Source: Monoplex corrugatus (taxonomy: Eukaryota > Mollusca > Gastropoda > Littorinimorpha > Ranellidae). From it: a DNA stretch of 64,000 nucleotides. A program made the translations under genes and the position numbers. Location: the NCBI GenBank assembly GCA_030674185.1, contig CM060312.1, positions 36,437,127-36,501,126 of the forward strand, written 5' to 3'. Positions 34,591 through 46,799 of this stretch are shown one piece after another; position 1 is the stretch's first letter; every line of letters starts with the position of its first letter. Below the pieces are notes generated by a model. That model saw nothing but the letters and a program-made list of their open reading frames with translations, was not told the DNA's origin and ran no database searches.

Positions 34591-36430
34591 ATATTGAGTC
34601 TTTCTAGTTGGTTGATCAATTCTTCATGTCTTACCTGATCGAAAGCCTTGGTATAATCAACAAAGCATAAATATAAATCCTTATTCATCTCGATTGACCT
34701 CTCTATGACAGTTCTTAAGATGTATAAGGCACTAACAGTTCCTTTCCCTCTCACAATTCCACACTGCTCTTCTGCTATTTCTCTTTTGATTCTATTCCTT
34801 GTCCTCATCATGGTTATTCTTAATGGGAGTTTTGTTGCATGACTCATCAAGGTGATTGTGCGATGGAGTTCGCATTCTGTAGCTCCTGTCTTCTTTGTGC
34901 AATGAAAATTGATTTTGACATATCTTTGGGGATTTTTCCAGTGCCATAAATTTCGTTTAGGAGGACTGTTATTTTTTTCAATACCAAATTTTTCCAGGGC
35001 TTCAATCATCTCTGTAGTAATGTTGTCTGGTCCTGGGACTTTTCCTGGTTTCATCTTTTTCAATGCTGCTCTACTTCATCTTTCATTATGGGTGGTCCTT
35101 CAACGTTCTTTCTTATAATGTGTACTTCGTTTCTGTCATCTTCAAAAAGGTCTTTAATGTACTCTCCCCATCTGTCTAATATTTTGTCTTTTTCCATGAT
35201 AAGCGTACCATCTTTCGATTTTAAGCAACCAGTTGATGTGCATGTATTCTTCCTGTGGACAATTTCTTCAATTCTTCTGTGCATACCCTGAGGATCTGTT
35301 TTGTGTCGTTCTTCTATTTCTTTGCATTTTGTTTTCAGCCAACCTTCCTTAGCTTCATTGCACCTATTCTTAATTTCTTTGTTCATCTTCCTGTATGTCT
35401 CCTTGTTTCTCTTTGCCATCCTCCGTTCCTCCATCAAGCCTAGAATTTCTTTGTCGTCCAGTTTTTTTTGCTTTTCTATCTATTTAGGGATTTCTTCACA
35501 AGCTTCATTTATTGAATTTCTCAATTTTGTCCATTGTTCCTCACTGTCTCCAACGTCTCCCAGAGCACTGGATTTGTTTTGAACATGTATTTAATTTTTT
35601 TACGTATCACTTCATCAGTCTTTAAGAGTCCAAGAATTAGTTTATTGTTGCTTTTGGTCTGTTTCCTTTTCCTTAATTTCAGCCTAAATCTTCCCACTAA
35701 AGGATTGTGGTCACTGTTGCAGTCTGCGCCTGGTAGTGTTTTTGCTGTCAGTAAAGAATTTCTAAATCTTTTATTGATCAGGATGTAGTCAATCTGATTT
35801 TTGGTATTATCTCCTGGACTCGTCCAAGTCTACTTTCTTCCATTAGGCTGCTCAAAGCAGGTGTTTCCTACTATGAACTCATTCATCTGTGCCCATTCTA
35901 CAAGTCTGCCTCCCCTTTCGTTTTGTGTACAAAGGCCATGAGGTCCAGCTATATCCTCCACCATATCCTGTCCCACTTTAGCATTAAAAATCTCCCATAA
36001 TTATTTAACTTCTTGTACTTTACACTGGGCCTTGGCCGTCTCTAATACTTCGTAGAAGTTGTTAACTTCTTCCTGAGTACTTGCGGATGTTGGTGCATAC
36101 ACCTGAATGATGTTGATATCAAATGGCCTGCCACCCAGTTTAACCAGCAAAACTCTGTCGGACACAGCCCAGTATCCCTTAACTCGTTTTGATTTGTCCC
36201 TGTCCATTACGATGCCTACTCCTCTTTCAGGTGAGCTTCCATCAGAATATATTTATGTATCCTGGTGTTATCATGCCTGCCCCCTTCCATCTCACTTTCC
36301 CGAGTCCTAAAATACTTATGTTAAGCCTTTCCATTTCCATTTTGATATTGTCTAATTTACCTTTTTTGCAACAGTATTCTAACGCTCCATGTTGCAATTT
36401 TATTATTTTGTCCATAAGAGCCCCTATTTA
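34590..36430 (-). pseudogene. RTE-like LINE, 5' part, minus strand
   Basis: Same element family in reverse. From right to left: endonuclease (GKLDNIKMEMERLNISILGL near 36,320-36,380; PFDINIIQVYAPTSAST near 36,080-36,125; DCNSDHNPLVGRFRLKLRK near 35,690-35,740), linker, then the reverse transcriptase start (KVPGPDNITTEMIEALE and CFVDYTKAFDQVRHEELINQ, 35,050-34,600). It stops after QLERLNID at 34,590. Better preserved than the plus-strand piece beside it, but still broken by stops and shifts. Confidence 0.8.
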
Positions 36431-37230
36431 CGTTGTTACACACAGAAAATGAAAAAGACCTACACAATCTTGTGATTATAATAGAAATAGAAAGCAAATA
36501 TAAAGGGCTGAAGCTAAATAGCGAGAAGACTGTAGTCATGATAATCAATAAAACAAAAAAGAAATCGCATGCAAAATAACAGCAAATGGCACACGATAAG
36601 TGCAAATATCTGGAAGATGCCATTTCACCAGAAGACAGATGCAAATCAGAAATAGCTAGCAGAATCAGCCAAGCTAAAACAGCATTCAAAAAGACGAAAA
36701 GCGTTCTTATCAGCAAATGCCTATCACTTAACATCAGGAAGAGAGTTCCTGGGTGTTATTTAGAATTAATACTATTGTACAGTTGTGTGGACAGTCAACA
36801 CGCAAAGTCAGAACAAGATTGAAGCAACTAAAATGTAGTTTCTAATAAGAATGTTGAGAGTTCCATGGACAATAAAGAAAACAAATTGGTCTTGAAGGAG
36901 ACAGACACAAGAGAACTTAAATAAAGAAAATCAGGAAAATGCAAGTCACATTTTTATGACACTTTATGTGGCAAGAGAAATTAGAGCACCTGGTCACGGC
37001 AGGGAAGCTGGAGGAAAAGAGCGCCGGGTAGACCCAGGGAGAAAATATTGGACGGACTTGAAGAAAGAGTTGCTGAGGATAGACAGGGTGGGAGATGTCC
37101 TTGCAGCGACGAGGGATAGATCCGTGTGGAAGGCTCTGATCGCCATGCCACACGGCAGGGCACATGATGATGTACACACACACACCAAAGGCGTGTGCAT
37201 GCTTATTAGCATTATTAATTGATGACAAAG
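36430..37230 (+). pseudogene. RTE-like LINE, 3' part, plus strand
   Basis: Continues the element after the catalytic YADD position: LKLNSEKTVVMIINKTKKK, then KCKYLEDAISPEDRCKSEIA and RISQAKTAFKKTKSVL (36,600-36,710), then C-terminal parts EKLEHLVTAGKLEGK-like (36,970-37,010) and WTDLKKELLRIDRVGDVLA (37,050 on). It ends after GCAGGGCACATGATGATG, matching the 3' end of the copy at 51,238. The piece between KAFD and YADD is missing. Confidence 0.78.
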
Positions 37231-37313
37231 TAGTCTTAGTCTTTTATCAAAATAGGGCTTACATTGTCGCTAGTTCGTGTTGATAATTATAATTGTCAAT
37301 GTCTATTCTACAG

Positions 37314-37527
37314 ATGAAACAATGAGGAGGCTTGGACGAGCTGGCCACTCATCAGACAGACCATCAGGCAGGCAGGCAGATATCCTGGATGACAGCACGC
37401 GTCAGACAAACACTGACGTCTGATAAACCATCTGGTCCTTGAACTCCAGGACATACAACTTGACGAAGAAGTTGGTCAGACTTCAGTTCGACGATCCATC
37501 CGCTTCCTATTGTCTTGCTGTTTCAAG
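37314..37527 (+). other. Exon-like block upstream of the inverted arm
   Basis: Starts after GTCTATTCTACAG (acceptor-like) and ends at TTTCAAG before GTGAGCTC (donor-like). The interior includes a GGCAGGCAGGCAGA stretch and no recognised domain. The next acceptor downstream on this strand is that of the 37,810 block. Confidence 0.25.
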
Positions 37528-37812
37528 GTGAGCTCAGTGAAAACATATACGTTGGTGAGAAAAAAGTTTTGAATGATGTATCACATTAATAATTAACATC
37601 TTTCCTGCGAGGAAAATTGTTGTAAAGCTTACAGTCAGCTAAAGAGGTTAAGCTCTTGAGACATGAAAATATAATTCTCTGCTGTGGATGGTTGATATGG
37701 ATTGTTTACTGATTAATTGATGTCTGGCAGATGGAATGTACCATTGATTTCATAATAGGTGGGTTCATTTGAGTAAATGATAAACTGGTGTTTTATCTTT
37801 CTGTTTCAGGAG

Positions 37813-38154
37813 ATGAGCATGGCGTCCTCTCCCTTTCCTTTGCCCTCTCTACCTCCCCCTCCTCATCCCTTCCCCCTTCCTTCAGTCTTCTGTCGTTCTT
37901 CTTTTCGTAAGACAGTATCAACTGGCTATGAGGAGCCAGCCAAGACAAGCCAACCAGCCAGGGGGAGAAGAGAGTCAGCCAACCAGGAGGAACCAACCAG
38001 AAGCCATCCATCCAGACATCCAGGAGAATCCAGCCAGTCAGTAGAAGCCAGTCAACCAGGTGAAGCCCGTGAGTCAGCCAGCCAGGAGGGGTCAGCCAAC
38101 AGGAGCCAGGTGCTCCAGGGATTCCCACTTCTGCGATGGCTGTCTGTTTGGTGA
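37813..38154 (+). CDS. Candidate Ser/Gln/Pro-rich ORF crossing a minisatellite
   Basis: A 113-codon frame begins at the ATG three bases after a strong acceptor-like TTTCTGTTTCAG (37,798-37,809). It reads MSMASSPFPLPSLPPPP, then a minisatellite-encoded stretch rich in SQPA/EEP, and ends FPLLRWLSVW in the unique module. The same ending is encoded by the other copies. It could be the start of a repeat-protein exon or a chance frame through stop-poor DNA. There is no signal peptide, no recognised domain and no homologue that I know. Low confidence that it is translated. Confidence 0.18.
   Translation: MSMASSPFPLPSLPPPPHPFPLPSVFCRSSFRKTVSTGYEEPAKTSQPARGRRESANQEEPTRSHPSRHPGESSQSVEASQPGEARESASQEGSANRSQVLQGFPLLRWLSVW
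37930..38115 (-). repeat. Minisatellite, inverted arm (short)
   Basis: CCA-rich only. The TGG-rich half and the strand switch seen in the other foldback elements are missing here. Confidence 0.8.
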
Positions 38155-38439
38155 AGGGCAGAGCAAATGGAGATCCTGGTGTGGAATGTTACGGGGAAGT
38201 GGGATGGGAATCTTCAGAACACTCTGGACAAGTCTTGTGGCTATGGGATAGGCGGCATGGACGCATGTCAAGTATTTCGGCTGCAGATTTGGCTGGGGTG
38301 TTCTGTTGACACCTGAAAGCTATCTCCGGCGTTCCCGAGACCGGTCCCAGGTGATCCTCTCTGTCTGGATCCTTCAGGCAACCTCGTAGAGGCAGGGATC
38401 TCAGCCAGGCATAAAAAGGCAACCAGAAGAAGCCATCCA

Positions 38440-38795
38440 TTCAACCAACCAGCTATGATGAAGCAGCCAACCAACCAGCCAGGAGGAACCAGGCAACCAA
38501 CCAGCTGGCTAGGAGGAACCAGCCAGCCAGGAGGAGCCAGCCAGTAGGAATCAGTCAGAAGAGCCATCCAGGATGAATCAGCCAGGAGGAATCAGCCAAG
38601 AAGAACCAGCCAATCAGCCAGCTAAAAGAAAACAGCCCAAAGGAGCCAGCCAACCATCCAGCTCAGTGGAACCAGCCAACCAGACAGCCAACCCGACAGT
38701 CAGGAGGAACCAGCTAGAAGGAACCAGTCAGTGAGCAGCCAGTCAGTCGGGAGTCAGTCAGCCAGTCAGGAGGATCGAGCAGCCAGGAAGATCTA
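38440..38795 (-). repeat. Minisatellite, inverted arm
   Basis: CCAGCC/GGAGGA type, ending GCAGCCAGGAAGATCTAGAG. The outer end of the foldback arm is replaced by GAATTCCTTTCGATTAG. Confidence 0.82.
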
Positions 38796-39009
38796 GAGGA
38801 ATTCCTTTCGATTAGTCTCTTTCTCCATCATTCTATCCCTTTCTTGGCATTGCTATCCCAGCCGGCCTGTGTCCAGTGTCAACTGTGGTGGGAGCTGTCG
38901 GTACTTGTACTTTGCTCAACTCATCATTGCCTTCTGGAGAGGTATGTTTATTAGTGTACAGTTGAAATGTATTAATACTCACTACAGGCTAAATGCAAAT
39001 ATCAGTGAA

Positions 39010-41700
39010 AACATGATGGCACACAATTAACATCATAACAAACCCAAGCTGTGTCATTTTGTAGATCACAGCATTCTTGCCAAAGCTAGAATGATCCCTT
39101 GTGTATGAATGTGGTTCTTGTGGGATTTCATCTCTTTCCTTCTTAAGCTCAAGTGGGAGTTATTCATCTTGTGATTTTGTAATGACTTGTCAGTTTAAAA
39201 CGGGGCAGAAATGATAATAACAATGATAAAAAAGGTAACATTGTCCCTTTCCATGGAACCTGTACCCTAAACTTTCAACTGTTCAAAAGTGAGTTGGGGA
39301 ATGAAAATAGTCACATTTGGAAACTTTTTTTTTCTTTTAGGAAGCTTGAAATGTTAATGAATTTTAGGCCAACAACCCCTTTCATGGAGGAAATCACAAG
39401 ATACACATTTCTGTTCAACATACAATTAATTTAACACACTTCAATGTATATACATGGGAATATTCGTAAAGCACTAATGTAGAAAATGACAGCTGTTGTT
39501 TCAAAGTCGTAAGTTAAAAATGCTTCTCCTATTTTAAAAGCAGTGACTAAAAACATCGCGAAGTTCACTATGGTTCCCACAGAGTCGTCCGACATTTTTC
39601 AAATAAAAACTCATTATTAGTTATCGCTTTCAGTAACATCTAAATGATAAGATTGATCTAATTGTAAAGAGTGTATTCAAACTGAAAATATATGTAATTT
39701 TCTTGCACATTTGGACAAAGTGGATATGAAATGTTGACAGTCACAGGCACAAAGTGGTATCTTTCTCAGTGTACTTAAAATAGCTTTAGTACTTTTCTGG
39801 ATCTTTCAGGCAACCTCATAGTGGCAGGGATCTCAGCCAGCAATGAGAAACCAGCCAGAAGAAACCAGCCAACCAACCAGCCAGGAGGATCAAGGCAAAC
39901 AGCCAGCCAGGAGGAGCCAGCCAGGTGTAACCAGCCAAACAGCCAGCCAGGAGGAATCGGTCAGGAGGAAGCCAGTCAACCAGCCAGTCAGGAGAACCAG
40001 CTAAGAAGCAGCCAGCCAGCCAGCTTGAAATAACCAGCTAAGAAGAGCCAGCCAACCATCCAACCAGGATGAACCTGCCATGTACATGTAAGAATTTTCT
40101 TACTTCCAAATTACTGCCATTCAAATCCCATTTTTCATTTAAAAGAGAAAAAAAATCCTCCGAAAAACTGTTCTTTTAGGCTTAACTAAATCTACTGTCA
40201 GTCGTAGCCACTTTTTTTTCGTTGAAGGATGTTAGGTCGATGTTGAAGACCTAATGCAGTTGATGCCTTCAGTGATATCTAAAGAGTAAGATCATCTACA
40301 AAAAGCATGAGAAAAAGCTCAATGAAAACATTACGGCACATTATTGACATTATAATATCCCAAGCTGTGCCATTTTGTAGATCACAATATTGAGGCCAAA
40401 GCTAGAATGATCCCTTCTATATGCGTGTGGTTCTTGTGGGATTATCTTTTTCCTTTCTAAAGCTCAAGTGGGAGTTATTCATCTTGTGAATTGTAGTGAC
40501 CTGTCTATGTGAAACGGGACAGAAATGATAATAATAATGATAAGAAGATAACATTATCCCATTCCATTGAACCAGTTCCCTGTACCCTTATCTTTAACAG
40601 TCCAAAAGTGAGGTAGGGGATGATGATGCACTCACGTTTAGAAACAAATAGTTGTTTTTTTCGGAAACTCAGAATGTCAATGAATTTAGGCCAATGACTC
40701 CTTTCATGGAGGAAATCATAAGACACACATATCTGTTCAACATACAATTAGTTAACATACTTCAATGTATATAGATGGGAATATTCGTAAATTACTAATA
40801 TAGAAAAGGACAGTTGTTGTTTCCAAGTCGTACGTTCAAAATGCTTATTTTATAGGCAGTGACCAAAAACATCCCGAAATTTACTATTGTTCCCACAGTC
40901 ATCCGTCATTTTTCTAATAAAATGAACCTCAGTTGTCGCCTTCAGTAACATCTAAATAATCACATTGTCTGACCTAATTGTACAGAGTATTCAAACTTGG
41001 ACAAACTGGACATGAAGTGTTGACAGTGGTGTCTGTGAACATTTAAGGGGGACACACTCATCCTAAACTGTGCCAGAGATTCCTCAACATCTTCACATAA
41101 AGTATTTCAATATACTTTGCTCTTGCAAATACAGGCTGAATTTTGCCATATAGTGAACAACGTGCACTGGTATCTAAGTGGTTACGCCAGTTATGACAGA
41201 AACTGCTGGGTAATCTTTCTTTCAATTCTTTACTGAATCATTTAAAGTCGCTACACCCAAAAAGTCGAACTTCTTCAAAACTATTTTCACATAAAACGTT
41301 GTTTTTTATCTTGGACAGCCAAGTTCCATGACCTTTTTCATGCATAGTGAATAACATTTTATATTTTTTTGAATACCTAGCTCCTGGCTGTTTCAGTAGT
41401 CGAAACCAATAGTTAATACATCTAGATAGCAGTAATAACAGTTATTTAGAGAGGAAATCGTCCCAGTTCTTGTACACCATACTGTTTATTGTTGTGTTTC
41501 TTATGTGTAAAAATCTCGTGAAGGCATATGTATGTACCTGTTCAGGTTGATAACGTCTCTCATAACCCCAAGTTCCTGCACCATAAAGTAGTAACAGAAC
41601 TACCTGAGCATCAAACAATTAAAAGAATATGTCTAGTGAATTACATTTAATCTTTCTCAGCGTACTTAAAATAGCTTTAACACTTTCTGGAACTTTCTGG
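39010..41700 (-). repeat. LINE tails in the inverted arm, first series
   Basis: Reverse complement of two LINE tails. The first (about 39,010-40,300) contains the minisatellite 39,835-40,085. The second (40,310-41,700) runs through 3' UTR and C-terminal block up to the minisatellite at 41,740. Both are diverged and without open frames of interest. Confidence 0.75.
39835..40085 (-). repeat. Minisatellite, inverted arm LINE tail
   Basis: Preceded by GATCTTTCAGGCAACC and followed by ATGTACATGTAAGAATTTTC. Confidence 0.82.
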
Positions 41701-41739
41701 CAACCTCGAAGTGGCAGTTGGTCTCCAGAATCTTCAGAC

Positions 41740-42070
41740 AACCTCGTTGTGTCAGCCAGCAAAAGAAGCCACAGAAGAAACCAGCGAACCAACCAGGCAA
41801 GAGGAGCAAAGCAAACAGCCCAGCCAGTCAGGAGGAATCAGCCAGCCAGGAGGAACCAGCCACCAAGCCAGGAGGAGCCAGCAAGCTAGCCAGGAGGAAC
41901 CAGCCACCAAGCCAGGACGAGCCAGTAAGCTGGCCCGGAGGAACCAGCGAGGAGGAACCAGCGAGGAGGACCCAGCCAGGAGGACCCAGCCAGGAGGAAT
42001 CAATCAAGAGGAGCCACTCAGGAGGAATTAGTCAAGAGGAGCCAACCACCTAGCTTGGAGAAACCAGCCA
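41740..42070 (-). repeat. Minisatellite inside LINE, inverted arm
   Basis: Counterpart of 1,743-2,092, preceded by two 37-bp units (about 41,685-41,750). Confidence 0.82.
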
Positions 42071-42074
42071 AATA

Positions 42075-42773
42075 CATGTAAGAATTTACTACTTCCAAAT
42101 TACTGCCATTAAAATCCCATTTTCCTTTTGAATCAAGAAAACCACCTTCTGAAAGACTATTTTTTTCGACTGAACTAAATTTACTGTCAATCGTAGCCTC
42201 TTTTTTTCTCGTTGAAGGATGTTAAGTTGATGTTGAAGACCTAGTGCAGTTGAAGCCTTCAGTGACATCTAAAGAGTAAGATCATCTACAAAAAGCATGC
42301 GTAAAAGCTCTATTGCATCTGAAGCGAACGTAACACCATGTTTTCCGCTTAGAATAATTATCTTTTCAAGTTCATTGATCAGCAGAGAAAACAGGATAGG
42401 ACTTTCAATGCAACCTTGCCTTAGGTCTTGAAGGCAGTCAAATAAATGGTAATATCCATTTTACTATAACGTAATACACATGCTTTAACTGTTGCGTACA
42501 GTGCTTGGATAATTTTGAACATCTTCCCTTGATACCCATTCGTGATAATACAGACCATTAAACGTTCTATTCACGGTGTTATATGTTTTTTTTAAAAATC
42601 TATAAAGGCAATGTCGAGGTTTGTTTTTTTGTTGTTGTCTATTTCTAAATAAATATTTTTCAATTAGTGTTCGTAAAGTGAATATATGATCCATTGTAGA
42701 CCGACCCTTCCTGAATGCTGCATGAGCTATTGTAAGAGAGCTTAAGAAACGGGTGTTTTCTTCCTTCAAGTTT
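42075..42773 (-). pseudogene. LINE reverse transcriptase block, inverted arm, first
   Basis: Reverse complement of the reverse transcriptase block. On the minus strand 42,769-42,485 stays open and reads AFRKGRSTMDHIF and later YHEWVSREDVQN, a longer open stretch than in most copies, though one frameshift is present after LFRN. Active-site end near 42,290 (VDD form). Confidence 0.78.
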
Positions 42774-43009
42774 GTCTATAAGCCATACCTCCAGTTTGAT
42801 GTTAATCACGTTAATGTGAAGATGGTGCTACATGTAACTGCATCAAAATGAGATCAATTGAAATATGCATCAAAATGAGATCCATTGAAATATGCAAATA
42901 CAAATACAATTCAAATTAAGGTGGATTACAGACAGAATGAAACATGAGAGAAGGAACGCACCATTGATTTCATATGCTGATTTATTTGATTGATTTAATT
43001 GAGTAAATA

Positions 43010-43245
43010 TATGATATATTGTTTTGTATCTTACGTGTCTTATCTTATCTCTTGCAAGCATATACATGTACCTGTTCAAGTTAATAGCGTCTCTCATAAC
43101 TCCACATTCCTGCACCATAAAGTAGTAATGGATCTACCTGAGCATCAAACATTTAAAAGAATATGTCTAGTGAATAACATTCAATCTGTTTCAGTGTACT
43201 TAAAATAGCTTTCGTACTTTTCTGGATCTTTCAGGCAACCTCGTA
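43010..43245 (-). pseudogene. LINE C-terminal remnant, inverted arm
   Basis: Short piece of the C-terminal block (LFDAQ / LLLYG region in reverse complement, 43,060-43,160) joined to the 37-bp unit TTTCAGGCAACCTCGTAGCG and then to the minisatellite at 43,255. The rest of the tail is deleted. Confidence 0.7.
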
Positions 43246-43254
43246 GCGGCAGGG

Positions 43255-43950
43255 TGTAAGCCAGCAATAAGAAGCCAGCCAAAAGAAGCCAGTCAACAAA
43301 CCAGCCAGGAGGAGCCAGCCAACCAGCCAGCTACGAAAAAGCAGCCAGCCAGGAGGAACCAGCCAACTAGCCAGCCAGGAGGAATCGGTCAGGAGGAACC
43401 ATCCAGGAGGAACCAGCCAGCAAGGAGGATCCAGCCAACAGCCAGCCAGGAAGAACCAGCCAACCAGGCAGCCAGGAGACATATGTCAGGAGGAGCCAGC
43501 CAACCATCCAGCCAAGAAGAACCAGCCAGCCAGGAGGAACCAGCCAGCCAGGAAAAACCAGCCAGCTGGGAGGAACCAGCCAACCAACCTCCTGAGAGGA
43601 ACCAGCCAACCAGCCAGCCAGGAAGAACCAGTCAACTAGCCAGCCAGGAGGAACCAGCCAGCCAGCAGAAACCAGCCAGCCAGGAGGAACCAGCCAACTA
43701 GCCAACCAGCCAGCCAGGAGAAATCTGTCAGGAGTCAGCCAACCAGCCAGCCAAGAGGATCCAGTCAGCCAGGATGAACCAACCAATAGGAGCCATCCAG
43801 GAGAAACCAGCCAGCAAGCCAGGAGGAACCAGCCAGCAAGCTAGCCAGGAATAACCAGCCAGGAGGTGCCAACCAGGAGGAATCAGTCAGGAGGAGCCAG
43901 CCAAAAAGAGCCAGCCAACCAGCCAGCTACAAGAAACCAGCCAAATACCT
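43255..43950 (-). repeat. Long minisatellite, inverted arm
   Basis: About 700 bp with a fairly regular CCAGCCAGCCAGGAGGAA pattern; the longest tract in the inverted arm. Confidence 0.85.
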
Positions 43951-43954
43951 GTAA

Positions 43955-44640
43955 GAATTTACTACTTTTACAAATTACTGCCATTGAAATCACATTTTTC
44001 TTTTGAATCAAGAAAAGACTTCTTTTCGAATGATCTAAATTTACTGTCAATAGTAGCCACTTTTTTTTCTCGTTGAAGGATGTTAAGTTGATGTTGAAGA
44101 CCCAGCGCGGCTGACATCTAAATAGTAAGATCATCTACAAAAAAACATGAGAAAAAGTTCTATTTCATCTGAAGTGAACGTAACACCATGTTTTTTTCCA
44201 CTTAGAATAATTATCTTTGCAAGTTCATTGATCAGCAGAGAAAACAGATAGGACTTTCAATGTAACCTTGCCTTAGGCCATGGAGGCATTCAAAGAAATG
44301 GGAATATCCATTTTCTGCGACATAATACACATGATCGGACTGTTGCGTACACTGTTTGGATAATTTTGAACATCTTCCCTTGATATCCATTCGTAATAAT
44401 ACAGACCATAAAACGTTCTATTCGCTGTGTCATATACTTTTTTAAAATATATAAAGGCAATGTCGAGGGGGTTGTTTTTTTTTTTTGTTTTGTTTTGTCT
44501 ATTTCTAAATAAATATTTTTCAATTAGTGTTCGTTAAGTGAATATATGATCCATTGTAGACCGACCCTTCATGAATGCTGCACGAGCTATTGTGAGAGAG
44601 CTTAAGAAACGGGTGTTTTCTTCCTTCAAGTTTGTCTATA
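43955..44640 (-). pseudogene. LINE reverse transcriptase block, inverted arm, second
   Basis: Reverse complement of the reverse transcriptase block, diverged, with a T-rich interruption at 44,472-44,500 matching the A-rich interruption of the plus-strand copies. No continuous frame. Confidence 0.75.
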
Positions 44641-45234
44641 AGCCATACCTCCAGTTTGATAATCACGTTAATGTGAAGGTGGTGCTATATGTAATTGCAT
44701 CAAAATGAGATCCATTGAAAGATGCAAATAATAAAGTCGAGTTAAGGTGGATTACTGACAGAATGAAATATGAGAGAAGGAATGTACCATTGATTTCATA
44801 ATAGTCTGATTTATTTGATCGATTTATTTGAGTAAATGACAAATTGATGTTTTATCTTTCTGTTTCAGGAAATGGACATGGTGTCTTCTCCCTCCCCTCT
44901 GCCCTCATTCCCTGCACCCCTCCTCATCCCTTCTCCCTACCGTTGTTTCTGTAGGGTCTTTCTTGGAAGTTTGATTATGCTTCAATCTTGTGCATCCCCC
45001 TCCATGTGGGAAGAGTAACCACAATCATAGTGGCTTCTGTTGGCTTGTGAATTTGTCAATTCATCCAGTTCTTCAGGATGTTTGAAAGAGTTAAGTGTGA
45101 ATCAAGCACAGGTCAAATGGTCAGCTGACTTGTCAGCTTCTGCGCATGTGTATCGAGTGCTTGCGCCTCATCACGGCATCGATCTGCTACCCTCTGTCTC
45201 CTGTCTTTCTTCTAGATCTTCCTGGCTGCTTGAT

Positions 45235-45640
45235 CCTCCTGACTGGCTGGCTGACTCCTCCTGACTGAGTGACTGACTGGTTCCTTCTGGTTGGTTGCTC
45301 CTGACTGTTCCTCCTGGCTCTCTGGTTGGATGGTTCCTCCTGACTGGCTCTTCCTGGCAGTGTGGTTGGTGGGCTCTTCCTGACTGGCTCCTACTGGCTG
45401 GCTGGTTGGCTGGCTCCACTTGGTTGGTTCCTCCTAGCTGGCTGGTTGGCTGGCTCCTCTTGGCTGGTTCCTCCTGATTGGCTGCGTTTGCTGGCTCTTG
45501 GCTGGTTCCTCCTGGCCAGCCAGCCAGTAGGACAAGCAAGTCAGCCAACCAGCAGGAATCAACCACGAGCCATCCAACAAGCCATCCAGGAGAATCCAGC
45601 CAGTCAGTAGAAACCAGGCAGTTAGACAGCCAGGAGGGGT
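45235..45640. repeat. Minisatellite with strand switch, foldback 4
   Basis: TGG-rich to 45,513, CCA-rich afterwards. Confidence 0.83.
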
Positions 45641-45964
45641 CAGCCAATAGGAGCCAGGTGCTCCAGAGATTCCCTCTTCTGCGATGGCTGTCTGTTTGGT
45701 GAAGGGCAGAGCAAGTGGAGATCCTGGTGTGGAATGTTACGGAGAAGTGGGATGGGAATCTTCAGAACACTCTGGACAAGTCTTGTGGCTATGGCATAGG
45801 TGACATGGACGCATGTCAAGTATTTCGGCTGCAGATTTGGCTGGGGTGTTCTGTTGACAACCTGAAAGCTATCTCCGGCGTTCCCAAGACCGGTCCCAGG
45901 TGATCCTCTCTGTCTGGATCCTTCAGGCAACCTCGTAGAGACAGGGGTCTCAGCCAGGCATGAG

Positions 45965-46500
45965 AAGCTAGCCAGAAGAAACCACCAACAACCAGCCAGC
46001 CATGATGAAACAGCCAACCTTCCAGCGGGAGGAACTAGGCAACAAGCCAGCTAGAAGGAACCAGCCATAAGGAGCCAGCCAACCAGCCAGCCAGGAGGAA
46101 CCAGCCAAGAGGAGAGCCAATTCAGCCAGCCAGCCTGGAGGAACCAGCGTAAGAGGAGCCACCCACCACCAGCCAGCCAGGAGGAACCAGCCAAGAGCCA
46201 GCAAACCAGCCAGCCAGGAGGAACCAGCCAAGAGCCAGCAAACCAGCCAATCAGGAGGAACCAGCCAAGAGGAGCCAGCCAACCAGCCAGCTAGGAGGAA
46301 CCAACCAAGTGGAGCCAGCCAACCAGCGAGCCAGGAGGAGCCAGTAAGGAAGAGCCGACCAACCAAACTGCCAGGAAGAGCCAGTCAGGAGGAACCATCC
46401 AACCAGACAGCCAGGAGAAACAATCGGGAGCAACCAGACAGAAGGAACCAGTCAGTCACTCAGCCAGGAGTCAGTCAGCCAGTCAGGAGGATCAAGCAGC
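45965..46500 (-). repeat. Minisatellite, right arm of foldback 4
   Basis: CCA-rich tract of 535 bp ending at GATCTAGAAGAAAG. Confidence 0.83.
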
Positions 46501-46799
46501 CAGGAAGATCTAGAAGAAAGATAGGAGACAGAGGGTAGCAGATCGATGCAGTGATGAGGCAAAGGCACTCAGTACACATGCGTAGAAGCTGACAAATCAA
46601 CTGACCATTTCTGTTAGTCCCTTCCTCCATCATTCCTGTCCCTTTTCTTGGCATTGCCATCCCAACCAGCCTGCGTCCAGTGTCAACTGGGATGTGAGCT
46701 GTCAGTGCAGGGACTTCACTGAACTCTACATTGCCTTCTGGAGAGGTATGTTTATTAGTATACATGTGCACTTGAAATGTATTAATATTCACTACTTGC

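Larger units (their letters stand above)
45115..46610. mobile_element. Foldback element 4, in the inverted arm
   Basis: Arms of about 390 bp (45,115-45,510 and about 46,190-46,610) in inverted orientation, with the unique module at 45,650-45,960 between them. The strand switch is at GGCC 45,514-45,517. The flanks are the reverse complement of those of elements 1-3, as expected if the whole array was inverted rather than the element inserted separately. Confidence 0.6.
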
